Shown: positions 37,869 to 47,432 of the stretch, piece by piece
Layout of the letters: each line of letters starts with the position of its first letter
Numbering within the stretch: the stretch's first letter is position 1
From: Janthinobacterium sp. J1-1
GTDB taxonomy: Bacteria > Pseudomonadota > Gammaproteobacteria > Burkholderiales > Burkholderiaceae_D
NCBI RefSeq assembly: GCF_030944405.1
Contig: NZ_CP132339.1
Span: 2,914,001 to 2,978,000, forward strand
Reading direction: 5' to 3'
Length of the DNA: 64,000 nucleotides
The notes under the pieces: generated by a model
Databases searched by the model: none
Told to the model about the DNA's origin: nothing
What the model saw: only the letters and a program-made list of their open reading frames with translations
Made by a program: the position numbers and the translations under genes

Positions 37869-39212
37869 ATGCAAGAAAATATCATCGAAATCAAATCGCT
37901 CGACATGGACGCGCGCGGCGTCGGCCATATCGAGAATGAAGACGGCTCGCCGGGCAAGGTCGTGTTCGTCGAAGGCGCCTTGCCGGGCGAACGGGTCAGC
38001 TTCGTGACGTTCAAGAAGAAGAAGAACTGGGAAGCGGCCCGCATGACGGCGCTGCACCGCGAGTCGTCGCTGCGCGTCACGCCCAAGTGCAAGCATTTCG
38101 ATTACTGCGGCGGCTGCTCGATGCAGCACCTGGAGCCATCGGCCCAGGTCGCCATCAAGCAGCGTGTGCTGGAAGACAACCTCTGGCATATCGGCAAGGT
38201 GCGCGCCGAGAACATCATGCGCCCGATGTACGGCCCAACCTGGGGCTACCGCTACCGCGCGCGCCTGTCGGTGCGCCACGTAAAGAAAAAAGAGACGGTG
38301 CTGGTCGGTTTCCATGAAAAGAAATCGGCCTTTGTCGCCGATATCGACAGCTGCGAAATCCTGCCGCCGCATATCTCCGCCATGCTGCTGCCGCTGCGCG
38401 CGCTGATCGGTTCGCTGTCCATCTTCGACCAGATGCCGCAGATCGAGCTGGCCATCGGCGAAGACGTTACCGCCATGGTGCTGCGCATCATGGCGCCGTT
38501 GACCGCGGACGATGAAACCAAGCTGAAAGCGTTTGCCGACGAATACGGCGTGCAATGGTGGCTGCAGGTAAAAGGGCCGGAGACGGCGGTGCCGTTCTAT
38601 CCGCTCGACAAGCAGCTGCATTACCTGCTGCCGGAATTCAACGTGCGCATGCCGTTCAAGCCGGTCGACTTTACCCAGGTGAACCACCATATCAACCGCG
38701 TGCTGGTGTCGAAAGCGCTGCGCCTGCTGGAAGTCCAATCGACAGATCGCGTGGCCGACCTGTTCTGCGGCCTGGGCAATTTCACCTTGCCGCTGGCGAC
38801 GCAGGGCAGCGAAGTGGTCGGCATCGAAGGCAGCACCACCCTGACCGAGCGCGCGCTGGAAAACGCGCTGGCCAATGGCTTGTCGGAAAAAACCTCGTTC
38901 TCGACCCGCAATCTGTTCGAAGTCACCACCGACGACCTGATCGCCCTGGGCAAGTTCGACCGCATCCTGGTCGACCCGCCGCGCGACGGCGCCATGGCCC
39001 TGTGCCAGGCGCTGGTGGGCTTGGCGCAGGTGCGCCCGGAGATGCTGCCCAAACGTATCGTCTATGTATCGTGCAGCCCGTCGACCCTGGCGCGCGACGC
39101 CGGCATCCTGGTGCTGGAAGCCGGTTACAAGCTCAGCAAGGCGGGTGTAGTGAACATGTTTCCGCATACTTCGCATGTGGAGTCGATGGCGGTGTTTGAT
39201 CTGATGGCGTAA
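37869..39212 (+). CDS. rlmD: 23S rRNA (uracil-1939-C5) methyltransferase RlmD
   Basis: A 447-residue RNA methyltransferase. The TRAM domain (about 1-60, IIEIKSLDMDARGVGHIENEDG) is followed by Fe-S cysteines in KCKHFDYCGGCSMQHL. VADLFCGLGNFTLPLA is the SAM site, DPPRDGA the catalytic pocket, and YVSCSPSTLARD carries the nucleophile Cys. The ending HTSHVESMAVFDL is typical. The ATG at 37869 is chosen over a TTG at 37860. Two related repeats and a terminator follow its stop. Confidence 0.94.
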   Translation: MQENIIEIKSLDMDARGVGHIENEDGSPGKVVFVEGALPGERVSFVTFKKKKNWEAARMTALHRESSLRVTPKCKHFDYCGGCSMQHLEPSAQVAIKQRVLEDNLWHIGKVRAENIMRPMYGPTWGYRYRARLSVRHVKKKETVLVGFHEKKSAFVADIDSCEILPPHISAMLLPLRALIGSLSIFDQMPQIELAIGEDVTAMVLRIMAPLTADDETKLKAFADEYGVQWWLQVKGPETAVPFYPLDKQLHYLLPEFNVRMPFKPVDFTQVNHHINRVLVSKALRLLEVQSTDRVADLFCGLGNFTLPLATQGSEVVGIEGSTTLTERALENALANGLSEKTSFSTRNLFEVTTDDLIALGKFDRILVDPPRDGAMALCQALVGLAQVRPEMLPKRIVYVSCSPSTLARDAGILVLEAGYKLSKAGVVNMFPHTSHVESMAVFDLMA

Positions 39213-39237
39213 AGCGTAAAAACAGCGGGCCGGAGAC

Positions 39238-39302
39238 GCGGGCCCGAGAAAATGCCGATGGCTGCGTTGCAGCTCCTTGCCCTCGACATTTTTCGGGCCC
39301 GC
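39238..39302. repeat. Intergenic hairpin repeat, copy 1
   Basis: A 65-base element. GCGGGCCCGAGAAAATG at one end pairs almost perfectly with CATTTTTCGGGCCCGC at the other. The core GATGGCTGCGTTGCAGC...CCTTGCC matches the inverted copy at 39438-39543. It is non-coding and starts 26 bases past the rlmD stop. Confidence 0.7.
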
Positions 39303-39388
39303 TTGGCCCGGATAGCCTGTGCAGGGGACGGGGGTTCTAACGAGCCTTGCTGATGAGCTTGTTTTTGGCGATGCGATTTGATGGACGT

Positions 39389-39416
39389 AAAAAAACCGGC
39401 CGAAGCCGGTTTTTTT
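39389..39416. terminator. Bidirectional terminator between rlmD and the Bax1-like gene
   Basis: Perfect stem AAAAAAACCGGC / GCCGGTTTTTTT with a CGAA loop, between convergent genes and between the two repeat copies. Confidence 0.92.
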
Positions 39417-39437
39417 GTTGCTGCATCATTCCAATTA

Positions 39438-39543
39438 TAAGCGCTTCGCAAAAACGTTCAGGGCAAGGCGTGGCGCCGAAGGCAGTACGCTAGTACGGCG
39501 AGGCGCCGCAACGCAGCCATGGGCGTTTTTGTAACGGCGCTTA
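39438..39543. repeat. Intergenic hairpin repeat, copy 2 (inverted relative to copy 1)
   Basis: A 106-base element. The ends TAAGCGC and CAAAAACG pair with CGTTTTTG and GCGCTTA. An inner part has GGCGCC arms around GTAC-GCTA-GTAC. On the minus strand it reads CCATGGCTGCGTTGCGGCGCC and CCTTGCCC, the same core as copy 1. Its last bases include the TAA stop (39541-39543) of the minus-strand Bax1-like gene. Confidence 0.7.
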
Positions 39544-40227
39544 ATCGCGGCTGCCGCCGGCGAAGCCCAGCAGGGACAGCAGGCTGGTGAAGATGTTGTA
39601 CACGTCCAGGTAGATGCGCAGGGTGGCCGAGATGTAGTTGGTCTCGCCGCCGTTGATGATCTGCTGCACGTCATACAGGATGTAGGCCGAGAAGATCGCA
39701 ATCGCCACGACCGAGATCACGATCGACAGTGCCGACAGGCCCAGGAAGATATTCGCTACCGACGCCAGGATCAGCACGATCACGCCGGCGAACAGCCATT
39801 TGCCCATTGCCGAAAAATCACGCTTCGATACCGTGGCGATAGTCGCCATCACGGCCAGGATGGTGGCCGTGCCGCCGAAGGCCGTCATGATCAGCATGCC
39901 GCCGTTCGAGTAGCCCAGGGTGCGGGTCAGGATAGGCGTGAGCATCAGGCCCATGAAGAAAGTGAAGCCCAGCAGGACGGCGACGCCGAGGCCCGAGTTC
40001 TTGGTTTTTTCAATCGCGTACATGAAGCCGAACGCCACCACCATGAAGATGATGAAGCCCATGCCGCCGGTCAGCATCGGCAGGTGCATCTGCACACCGA
40101 TGAAAGCGCCCAGCACGGTCGGTATCATGGACAGCGCCAGCAGCCAGTAGGTATTGCGCAAGACCTGGTGGCGTACTTGTTGCATGCCTCCCGACAGGTC
40201 AAAGGTGCGTTGCATGTTCTGATTCAT
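39541..40227 (-). CDS. Bax inhibitor-1 family membrane protein (YccA/YbhL-like)
   Basis: A 228-residue protein with seven hydrophobic segments. RNTYWLLALSMIPTVLGAFIG opens the first pair of helices, and GFMYAIEKTKNSGLGVAVLLGFTFFMGLMLTP is the family core. FSAYILYDVQQIINGGETNYISATLRIYLDVYNIFTSLLSLLG is the conserved C-terminus with the two Asp residues of the pH-sensing site. Bacterial relatives (YccA) interact with FtsH, and others leak calcium. The start is the ATG at 40227 with GGAGG upstream. Its stop lies inside a repeat element. Confidence 0.92.
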   Translation of the reverse strand: MNQNMQRTFDLSGGMQQVRHQVLRNTYWLLALSMIPTVLGAFIGVQMHLPMLTGGMGFIIFMVVAFGFMYAIEKTKNSGLGVAVLLGFTFFMGLMLTPILTRTLGYSNGGMLIMTAFGGTATILAVMATIATVSKRDFSAMGKWLFAGVIVLILASVANIFLGLSALSIVISVVAIAIFSAYILYDVQQIINGGETNYISATLRIYLDVYNIFTSLLSLLGFAGGSRD

Positions 40228-40390
40228 AAAGCCTCCGTGTTGTCAAATCGATTTACTTCTTTGTGCAAGGATAGCATGGACCCGCTTTTTTGCAAAAAAA
40301 CCAGCTTAAGATTCCATTAAACGCATCCGGGTTGCAGGAACCTGACTGTCATGCTGGGTGACATGAAGCGTAGTATGGTAAAATCGAAGG

Positions 40391-40419
40391 TTGATTGAAC
40401 TATCAATTATTGTTTTAAA
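40391..40419 (+). promoter_or_regulatory. ndk: Candidate ndk promoter
   Basis: TTGATT, 17 bases, TTTAAA, just ahead of the ndk ribosome site. The leader would be very short, so an upstream TAAAAT (40379-40384) is an alternative -10. Confidence 0.3.
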
Positions 40420-40446
40420 CCTTTCTTTTTATTGGAGTTTTCACAC

Positions 40447-40863
40447 ATGGCAATCGAACGCACCCTGTCAATCATCAAACCAGACGCAGTTGCAAAAAAC
40501 GTAATCGGCCAAATCTACAGCCGTTTCGAAAACGCTGGCCTGAAGATCGTTGCAGCCCGCATGACCCAACTGACGCGCGAACAAGCTGAAGGCTTCTACG
40601 CAGCGCACAAAGAGCGCGGCTTCTTCAACGACCTGGTGACCTTCATGGTTTCCGGTCCAGTCATGATCCAGGCCCTGGAAGGCGAAAACGCCGTTCTGGC
40701 CCACCGTGACCTGATGGGCGCAACGGATCCGAAAAAAGCGGAAAAAGGCACGATCCGCGCCGATTTCGCCGATTCGATCGATGCCAACGCCGTACACGGT
40801 TCGGACGCTGTCGAAGCTGGTCAAGTGGAAATCGCTTACTTCTTCCCAGAACTGAAGGCCTAA
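40447..40863 (+). CDS. ndk: Nucleoside diphosphate kinase
   Basis: A 138-residue enzyme that transfers the gamma phosphate from ATP to other NDPs. [18 protein letters not shown] is the N-terminal signature, and NAVHGSDA carries the phospho-histidine. [18 protein letters not shown] and [18 protein letters not shown] complete the nucleotide site. GGAG lies 9 bases before the ATG at 40447, five codons inside a longer open frame. It precedes rlmN, a common pairing in Proteobacteria. Confidence 0.96.
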   Translation: MAIERTLSIIKPDAVAKNVIGQIYSRFENAGLKIVAARMTQLTREQAEGFYAAHKERGFFNDLVTFMVSGPVMIQALEGENAVLAHRDLMGATDPKKAEKGTIRADFADSIDANAVHGSDAVEAGQVEIAYFFPELKA

Positions 40864-40980
40864 TCGCCTTGGATAACGTTATTTCCTGGCGTTATCTGTG
40901 AAATAACTTTATCACCCCTGTTCCCGCTGCGCCTGATTTTTCTGTGCGCGCGGGGACGGATTTTTAGAATAGGCAACATC

Positions 40981-42156
40981 ATGACGACGACTACCCTCAC
41001 CAACTTGCTGGACCTCGATCCCGCGCAGCTGATCGCTTATTGCGCCGAGTTGGGAGAGAAACCGTTTCGTGCGAAACAATTGCAACGCTGGATACATCAG
41101 TTTGGCGCCTCCGACTTCGACGCCATGACCGACCTGGCCAAGTCGCTGCGCGACAAGCTGGCCACGCGTGCCGAAGTGCGCGCCCCGGCCATCATCAGCG
41201 ACCATACCTCCACCGACGGCACGCGCAAGTGGCTGGTCGACGTGGGCAATGGCAATGCCGTGGAAACCGTGTTCATCCCGGAAGAAAATCGCGGCACCCT
41301 GTGCATTTCGACCCAGGCCGGCTGCGCCGTCAACTGCCGTTTCTGCTCGACCGGCAAGCAGGGCTTCAACCGCAACCTCAGCGTGGGCGAGATCATCGGC
41401 CAGCTGTGGATGGCGGAATTCGAACTGCGCCGCACCAAGGGCATCGAGCCGGGCCCGAAGGGCGAACGCCAGATCACCAACGTGGTGATGATGGGCATGG
41501 GCGAGCCGCTGCTGAACTTCGAGCCGACCGTCACCGCCCTCAAATTGATGCTCGACGATAACGCCTACGGCCTGTCGCGCCGCCGCGTGACCCTGTCGAC
41601 CTCGGGCGTGGTGCCGATGATGGACAAGTTGTCGCAGGAAGTGCCGGTGGCGCTGGCCGTCTCGCTGCACGCCTCGAACGATACCTTGCGCGATGGCTTG
41701 ATTCCGCTGAACAAGAAATACCCGTTGAAGGAGTTGATGGCGGCCTGCAAGCGCTATCTGGAATTCGCGCCGCGCGACTTCATCACCTTCGAATACTGCA
41801 TGCTGGACGGCGTCAACGACAGCGACGAACACGCGCGCGAACTGCTGGCGCTGGTGCAGGACCGCGAGTTCGGCGTGAACTGCAAGTTCAACCTGATCCC
41901 GTTCAATCCCTTCCCCGAGTCGGGCCTGTTCCGCTCGAAAAACCCGCGCATCAAGGCGTTTGCCCAGGTGCTGATGGATGGCGGCATCATCACCACCGTG
42001 CGCAAGACGCGCGGCGACGATATCGATGCGGCCTGCGGCCAGCTGGCCGGCGAAGTCAAGGACCGCACGCGGGTGCAGGAGCGGATGGAAAAGATGACGG
42101 AATACCAGCAAAAGTTCGGCGCCAATTTCGGCAAGATCGTCGAGATCCGCTCCTGA
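40981..42156 (+). CDS. rlmN: Dual-specificity 23S rRNA/tRNA adenine-C2 methyltransferase RlmN
   Basis: A 391-residue radical-SAM enzyme methylating A2503 of 23S rRNA and A37 of some tRNAs. The cluster motif [15 protein letters not shown] has the CxxxCxxC spacing. Further motifs are [24 protein letters not shown] and VSLHASND, plus the C-terminal catalytic Cys region [14 protein letters not shown]. Its TGA stop overlaps the first base of the pilW ATG. Confidence 0.96.
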   Translation: MTTTTLTNLLDLDPAQLIAYCAELGEKPFRAKQLQRWIHQFGASDFDAMTDLAKSLRDKLATRAEVRAPAIISDHTSTDGTRKWLVDVGNGNAVETVFIPEENRGTLCISTQAGCAVNCRFCSTGKQGFNRNLSVGEIIGQLWMAEFELRRTKGIEPGPKGERQITNVVMMGMGEPLLNFEPTVTALKLMLDDNAYGLSRRRVTLSTSGVVPMMDKLSQEVPVALAVSLHASNDTLRDGLIPLNKKYPLKELMAACKRYLEFAPRDFITFEYCMLDGVNDSDEHARELLALVQDREFGVNCKFNLIPFNPFPESGLFRSKNPRIKAFAQVLMDGGIITTVRKTRGDDIDAACGQLAGEVKDRTRVQERMEKMTEYQQKFGANFGKIVEIRS

Positions 42157-42944
42157 TGCGGGGAGGCATGGCTTACCCTCGCGCGCTTGCCGTGGCTGCT
42201 GTCAGCCTGGCCGTGCTGCTGGCCGGCTGTGCTTCCACCTCGGACGACGGGCAGGCCGCCTCCTTGCGCGAACGTGCCGCGCTGCGCCTGCAGCTGGCCA
42301 GCGCCTACTATGAGCAAGGCCAGTTCGGCGTTGCCTTGACAGAGGTGGAGCGGGCGCTTACTCTGGCGCCGGGCGACGCCCAGGCTTACGGCATGCGCGC
42401 GCTGATCCTCGCCGCCATGCGCCAGCCTGCGCCTGCTGAAAAAGATTTTCTTTACGCATTGCGCCTTGCGCCCCACAATCCCGAGTTGAGCAATAATTAC
42501 GGCCAGTTCCTGTGCCAGACCGGGCGCGCGGCGCAATCGCTGGCGTATTTTGACGCGGCGCTGCAAGATGCTGCCTATCTGTCGCCGGAAAAGGCGCTGA
42601 ACAATGGCGGCGCTTGCAGTCTGGCAATGAAAGATTATGCGCGTGCGAGCGCTTACTGGCTGCGCGCGGAGCGCTTGGCGCCGGGCGTGGCAAGCACTTA
42701 CGCCGGACTGGCGCGCACGTATTACGAACAGCAGGACTACCGGCAGGCGGCGCGCTATCTGGAGCGCCTCGGCGGTGTAACGATTATGGAAAGCCAGACG
42801 GCCGATGTGCTGTGGCTAGCGATCAAGGTGCGGCATAAGCTCGGAGATGCGGGTGCGGAAGCTGGCCTGGTGGCGCAATTGCGCCGCCACCATTCCGGCT
42901 CGCCCGAATATGCTGCTTATCAAAGTGGGGCGTTTGATGAGTGA
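42156..42944 (+). CDS. pilW: Type IV pilus biogenesis/stability lipoprotein PilW
   Basis: A 262-residue outer-membrane lipoprotein, the pilotin for the PilQ secretin. The signal peptide ends in the lipobox LLAGC-A. Four to six TPRs follow, starting RLQLASAYYEQGQFGVALTEVERALTLAPGDAQAYGMRAL; HNPELSNNYGQFLCQTGR is the PilW/PilF signature. The start overlaps rlmN by one base (ATGA). The rlmN-pilW-rodZ-ispG-hisS order is widely conserved. No other pilus genes are in the window. Confidence 0.9.
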   Translation: MRGGMAYPRALAVAAVSLAVLLAGCASTSDDGQAASLRERAALRLQLASAYYEQGQFGVALTEVERALTLAPGDAQAYGMRALILAAMRQPAPAEKDFLYALRLAPHNPELSNNYGQFLCQTGRAAQSLAYFDAALQDAAYLSPEKALNNGGACSLAMKDYARASAYWLRAERLAPGVASTYAGLARTYYEQQDYRQAARYLERLGGVTIMESQTADVLWLAIKVRHKLGDAGAEAGLVAQLRRHHSGSPEYAAYQSGAFDE

Positions 42945-43920
42945 GACAGGGATACCAATGAATTCAGAGCGGGCAGAAACACCTCAGCAGCAGCCGCAGG
43001 GCAATCTTGCGTCGGCAGGCGCGCAACTGAAGGCGCAGCGCGAAGCACTGGGCTGGCCGGTGGAGCAGGTGGCTGAGCAGCTCAAGCTGGCGCCGCGCCA
43101 GGTGGTGGCGCTGGAAGAGGGCGATGTGGCGGCCTTGCCGAACCTGGCCGTGGTGCGCGGTTTCGTGCGCGCCTATGCCAAGGTGGTGCGGCTCGATGCG
43201 GCGCCGCTGGTGGCGATGATCGCAGTCCATCCGCCGACGCCGGTGCACGAACACCAGGCCGCGCCTGCGCGCCGCGATATTTCGGCCACGTTTTCCGAGT
43301 CGCGCTTTCCGTCGATGACGCAGCGCTCATCGCATTCCGGCGTGTGGATCGCCGGCGCCGTGGCCGTGGTGGCCGCCGCCGCTTTTGGCGCCTATAAAAT
43401 GGGTTATGTGCCGGAGACCCTGTTTGCCCATGGCGACAAGGAAGCCGTGCACACGGGCGTGACCGCGCCGGTGGAAACCACCCTGATCAAGCCGGGCCAG
43501 GATCTGTCGCCGGTGCAGACGCCGTCGGTGCCATTGATTTCCGTGCCGCCACCGGCCGGGGCAGGGACCAGCACCAGCACCGATACGCCGGCACCCGCTC
43601 CAGCGTCAACCTTGGCCGCAGCGCCTGCCACCGTGCCAGCGCCGGCAGCCGAGACGCCAGCGGCAGCGCCGGCCGTCGCCAGCGCCAATGCGCTGGTCCT
43701 GAAGGTGGAACAGGATTCCTGGGTTGAAATTCGCCGCCCCGGCAGCACGCCGCTGATTTCGCGCCTGGTCAAGGCGGGCAGCACGGAAACGTTCGATATC
43801 ACCGGCCCGGCCGTGCTGGTGGTGGGCAAGCCTGACGTGGTGCAGGCCACCCTGCGCGGCGCCAGGCTGGACCTGCCGACCATCTCGGGCGGCACGATTG
43901 CCCGCGTGAATATCAAGTAA
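42937..43920 (+). CDS. rodZ: Cytoskeleton protein RodZ (helix-turn-helix, single TM, DUF4115)
   Basis: A 327-residue protein linking MreB to the elongation machinery. The ATG at 42937 overlaps the pilW stop by 8 bases; the ATG at 42958 is an alternative. An N-terminal HTH_25 domain (LKAQREALGWPVEQVAEQLKLAPRQVVALEEGD) is followed by one membrane helix (GVWIAGAVAVVAAAAFGAY), a long Pro/Ala/Thr linker and a C-terminal DUF4115 domain (LKVEQDSWVEIRRPGSTPLISRLVKAGSTETFDITGP). Confidence 0.92.
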   Translation: MSETGIPMNSERAETPQQQPQGNLASAGAQLKAQREALGWPVEQVAEQLKLAPRQVVALEEGDVAALPNLAVVRGFVRAYAKVVRLDAAPLVAMIAVHPPTPVHEHQAAPARRDISATFSESRFPSMTQRSSHSGVWIAGAVAVVAAAAFGAYKMGYVPETLFAHGDKEAVHTGVTAPVETTLIKPGQDLSPVQTPSVPLISVPPPAGAGTSTSTDTPAPAPASTLAAAPATVPAPAAETPAAAPAVASANALVLKVEQDSWVEIRRPGSTPLISRLVKAGSTETFDITGPAVLVVGKPDVVQATLRGARLDLPTISGGTIARVNIK

Positions 43921-43954
43921 CGGCTTCAAGTAACTCGTTCAACAAGACAAGACT

Positions 43955-45235
43955 ATGAATATGGCTACCTCGAATACAGCGATCGGCTCCGGCCCGTCCG
44001 GCCGGCGCGACAGCCGCAAGGTGCTGGTCGCCCACGGCCAGCGCCAGATCTGGGTGGGCGGCGACGCCCCCGTGGTGGTGCAGTCGATGACCAATACCGA
44101 TACCGCCGACGCCATCGGCACGGCGATCCAGATCAAGGAACTGGCGCGTGCCGGTTCGGAACTGGTGCGCTTGACGGTGGACCGGCCCGAAGCGGCGATG
44201 GCCGTGCCGTATATCCGCGACCAGCTCGACAAGATGGGCATCGACGTGCCGCTGGTAGGGGACTTTCACTATAACGGCCACACTCTGCTGAACGACTATC
44301 CCGATTGCGCACGCGCGCTGTCGAAGTACCGTATCAATCCGGGCAACGTCGGCAAGGGCGCCAAGCGCGACACGCAATACGCGCAGATGATCGAAGCGGC
44401 CTGCCGCTACGACAAGCCGGTGCGCATCGGCGTGAACTGGGGCAGCCTGGACCAGGCCCTGCTGGCGCGTATCATGGATGAAAACGCGGGCCGCGCCGAG
44501 CCATGGCCGGCGCAAGCCGTGATGTATGAAGCGCTGGTGACCTCGGCGATCGAAAACGCCGTGCGCGCCGAAGAGCTGGGCCTGGCGCGCGACAAGATCA
44601 TCCTGTCGTGCAAGGTGTCCGGCGTGCAGGACCTGATCGCCGTCTACCGCGAGCTGGCCAAACGCTGCGACTACCCGCTGCACCTGGGCCTGACCGAAGC
44701 GGGCATGGGCAGCAAGGGCATCGTCGCCTCCACGGCGGCGCTGTCGGTATTGCTGCAAGAGGGCATCGGCGACACCATCCGCATTTCGCTCACGCCCGAA
44801 CCGGGCGGCGACCGCACGCGCGAAGTGATCGTCGGCCAGGAGATTCTGCAGACCATGGGCCTGCGCAAGTTTGCGCCGATGGTGATCGCTTGCCCAGGCT
44901 GCGGCCGCACGACGTCCACCACCTTCCAGGAACTGGCCGACAATATCCAGACCTATCTGCGCGAGCAGATGCCGGAATGGAAAAAATTGTATCCGGGCGT
45001 GGAAGCGATGAACGTGGCCGTGATGGGCTGCATCGTCAACGGTCCGGGAGAATCGAAACATGCGAATATCGGCATCAGCCTGCCCGGCACCGGCGAATCG
45101 CCGGCCGCGCCGGTGTTTGTCGATGGCGAAAAAGTCGTCACCCTGCGTGGCGAGCGCATCGTCGAGGAATTCCAGGACATTGTCCTGAAGTATGTAAAAA
45201 GCCATTATGGCAAGACTGCGCCGGTTGCCGCGTAG
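43955..45235 (+). CDS. ispG: 4-hydroxy-3-methylbut-2-en-1-yl diphosphate synthase IspG
   Basis: A 426-residue Fe-S enzyme of the MEP isoprenoid pathway that forms HMBPP from MEc[13 protein letters not shown] is the N-terminal barrel motif. [12 protein letters not shown] carries two cluster cysteines, and [10 protein letters not shown] carries the third cysteine with the Glu ligand nearby. [12 protein letters not shown] is also typical. The start is the ATG at 43955 or 43961. It lies between rodZ and hisS. Confidence 0.96.
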   Translation: MNMATSNTAIGSGPSGRRDSRKVLVAHGQRQIWVGGDAPVVVQSMTNTDTADAIGTAIQIKELARAGSELVRLTVDRPEAAMAVPYIRDQLDKMGIDVPLVGDFHYNGHTLLNDYPDCARALSKYRINPGNVGKGAKRDTQYAQMIEAACRYDKPVRIGVNWGSLDQALLARIMDENAGRAEPWPAQAVMYEALVTSAIENAVRAEELGLARDKIILSCKVSGVQDLIAVYRELAKRCDYPLHLGLTEAGMGSKGIVASTAALSVLLQEGIGDTIRISLTPEPGGDRTREVIVGQEILQTMGLRKFAPMVIACPGCGRTTSTTFQELADNIQTYLREQMPEWKKLYPGVEAMNVAVMGCIVNGPGESKHANIGISLPGTGESPAAPVFVDGEKVVTLRGERIVEEFQDIVLKYVKSHYGKTAPVAA

Positions 45236-45293
45236 GTTGGATTAGCCTTCCGGGCGTAATCCGACAATCAAGTTAAAGCAAAGAAGAACACAT

Positions 45294-46655
45294 ATGTCCG
45301 AAAATAAAAAAGCCGATAAAATCACCGCCGTCAAAGGCATGAACGACGTGCTGCCGGCCGATGCGCCGCTGTGGGAGTTGTTTGAAAACACGGCACAGTC
45401 GGTGCTGCAAAGCTATGGCTTCCAGCAGATCCGCACGCCGATCGTGGAAGAAACGAAATTGTTCGCGCGCGCCATCGGCGCCGTCACCGATATCGTCGAA
45501 AAGGAAATGTATTCGTTCACCGATTCGATGAACGGCGACAACCTGACCCTGCGCCCTGAAGGCACGGCGGGCGTGGTGCGCGCGGTGGTCGAACACAATC
45601 TGGTCTACGAAGGCCCGAAACGCCTGTGGTACAAGGGCCAGATGTTCCGCCACGAGCGCCCGCAGAAGGGCCGCTACCGCCAGTTCCACCAGTTCGGGGT
45701 GGAAGCGATCGGTTTCACGGGCCCGGATATCGACGCCGAAATCATCATGCTGTCGCGCCGCCTGTGGGATGACCTGGGCCTGGAAGGCATCCGCCTGGAA
45801 CTGAACTCGATCGGCGACGCGGCCGAGCGCCTGCGCCACCGCGCCGACCTGATCACCTACCTGGAAAGCCACAGCGAGCTGCTCGACGAAGAAGCCAAGC
45901 GCCGCCTGCACAGCAATCCGCTGCGCATCCTGGACACCAAGAACCCTGCCATGCAGGAACTGGTGAATGGCGCGCCGAAACTGCTGGAGTACCTGGGCGA
46001 GGAATCGCTGGCGCACTTCCACGGCCTGCAGAAGATTTTGAACCACAACAATATTCCGTTCACCATCAATCCACGCCTGGTGCGCGGCCTCGATTACTAC
46101 AACCGCACGGTGTTCGAGTGGGTCAGCGACAAGCTGGGCGCGCAAGGCACGGTGTGTGCCGGCGGCCGCTATGACGGCATGGTCGAAATGTTCGGCGGTA
46201 AGTCGACCCCGGCCGTCGGCTTCGGCATGGGCGTCGAGCGCCTGGTGCTGCTGATGAAAGACGCGGCCGAACCGGAAGCCCCGGCCCAATGCGACGTCTA
46301 CCTGGTGCACCAGGGCGAACAGGCGGGCCTGCAGGCCTTCGTGCTGGCCGAGCGCATCCGTGACGCCGGCCTGGACGTGGTGCTGCACTGCGCGGCCAGC
46401 AATGGCGGCGGCAGCTTCAAGACGCAGATGAAAAAGGCCGACGCCAGCGGCGCGGCGTTTGCCGTGATCCTCGGCGACGATGAAGTCGCCAACCATGTGG
46501 CCACCGTCAAAGCGCTGCGCGACGCCGAAGGCGCGGCGCAGCAGAACACGGTGCCGTTCGACGATGTCGTCGACTACGTGGTCGACCAGATCATCGGCGA
46601 CCACGATTGCGGTCATGACCACGGCCCTGGCGGCCATGTGCATCACCATCATTGA
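45294..46655 (+). CDS. hisS: Histidyl-tRNA synthetase with histidine-rich C-terminal tail
   Basis: A 453-residue class II synthetase. Motif 1 lies near [18 protein letters not shown]. Motif 2 includes [39 protein letters not shown] and [27 protein letters not shown] complete the active site. The anticodon domain spans about 325-430. The last 18 residues hold eight histidines ([18 protein letters not shown]), a tail absent from E. coli HisRS. It lies between ispG and the YfgM gene. Confidence 0.96.
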   Translation: MSENKKADKITAVKGMNDVLPADAPLWELFENTAQSVLQSYGFQQIRTPIVEETKLFARAIGAVTDIVEKEMYSFTDSMNGDNLTLRPEGTAGVVRAVVEHNLVYEGPKRLWYKGQMFRHERPQKGRYRQFHQFGVEAIGFTGPDIDAEIIMLSRRLWDDLGLEGIRLELNSIGDAAERLRHRADLITYLESHSELLDEEAKRRLHSNPLRILDTKNPAMQELVNGAPKLLEYLGEESLAHFHGLQKILNHNNIPFTINPRLVRGLDYYNRTVFEWVSDKLGAQGTVCAGGRYDGMVEMFGGKSTPAVGFGMGVERLVLLMKDAAEPEAPAQCDVYLVHQGEQAGLQAFVLAERIRDAGLDVVLHCAASNGGGSFKTQMKKADASGAAFAVILGDDEVANHVATVKALRDAEGAAQQNTVPFDDVVDYVVDQIIGDHDCGHDHGPGGHVHHHH

Positions 46656-46660
46656 ACCAC

Positions 46661-46682
46661 GTTGCCACAGCGATGTGGCAAC
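46661..46682 (+). other. Hairpin between hisS and yfgM
   Basis: Perfect 9-bp stem GTTGCCACA / TGTGGCAAC closed by a GCGA (GNRA) tetraloop, with no T-tract. It is a stable RNA structure, not a normal terminator. Confidence 0.55.
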
Positions 46683-46724
46683 ATGGCGTACCCCTCGATC
46701 CACTACTCATTACACTGACGACTC

Positions 46725-47393
46725 ATGGCATACGATCACGAAGAGCAAGAACAACTGGCATCCCTCTCGGCATGGTGGAAGCGCTATGGCAACCTGACCT
46801 CCTGGGTCCTGATCGTGGCGCTGGCCGGCTACAGCGGCTGGGCCGGCTGGCAGTACTACCAGCGTACCCAGGCCGCGCAGGCGGGCCAGCTGTACGATGA
46901 GCTGCAAGGCGCCATCGCCGCCAAGGACGCCGCCAAGATCCAACGTGCGGCCGGCGACATGCAGTCGCGCTTCGGTGGCACGGCGTACGCACAGATGAGC
47001 GGCCTGGCCGCGGCCAAGGCGGCCTTCGACGCGAATGATCTGAAAACCGCCAAGGCCCAGCTGCAATGGGTGGCCGAGCACGGCAGCGAGGAGTACAAGG
47101 TGATCGCCAAGCTGCGCCTGGCTGGCGTGCTGCTCGATGAAAAAGCCTACGACGACGCCCTGAAAGCCTTGTCGGGCGCCAGCGTGCCGCAATTTGCCGG
47201 CGCCGTGGCCGACCGCAAGGGCGATATCCTGGTCGCGCAGAACAAGCTGGCCGATGCGCGCACCGCCTACCTGGCCGCGTTCACCGCGACCGATAAAAAC
47301 AACCCTGGCCGCCAGCTGATCCAGGTGAAACTGGAAGCGATCGGCGGCAGCGTGCCGGAAGAGAAGGCCAAGGCCGCGCCAGCGGCTGCCTGA
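46725..47393 (+). CDS. yfgM: YfgM-family ancillary translocon protein (UPF0070)
   Basis: A 222-residue inner-membrane protein with a large periplasmic TPR-like domain. The N-terminus EEQEQLASLSAWWKRYGN is the UPF0070 signature, followed by one membrane helix (LTSWVLIVALAGYSGWAGW). The rest is helical repeats (LKTAKAQLQWVAEHGSEEYKVIAKLRLAGVLLDEKAYDDALKAL). In E. coli YfgM works with PpiD at the SecYEG translocon. It sits directly upstream of bamB, as in E. coli, linking export and outer-membrane assembly. Confidence 0.92.
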   Translation: MAYDHEEQEQLASLSAWWKRYGNLTSWVLIVALAGYSGWAGWQYYQRTQAAQAGQLYDELQGAIAAKDAAKIQRAAGDMQSRFGGTAYAQMSGLAAAKAAFDANDLKTAKAQLQWVAEHGSEEYKVIAKLRLAGVLLDEKAYDDALKALSGASVPQFAGAVADRKGDILVAQNKLADARTAYLAAFTATDKNNPGRQLIQVKLEAIGGSVPEEKAKAAPAAA

Positions 47394-47432
47394 TAGTCCT
47401 TACAAGTACAAGAAAAAGGTTGGATAACATTT

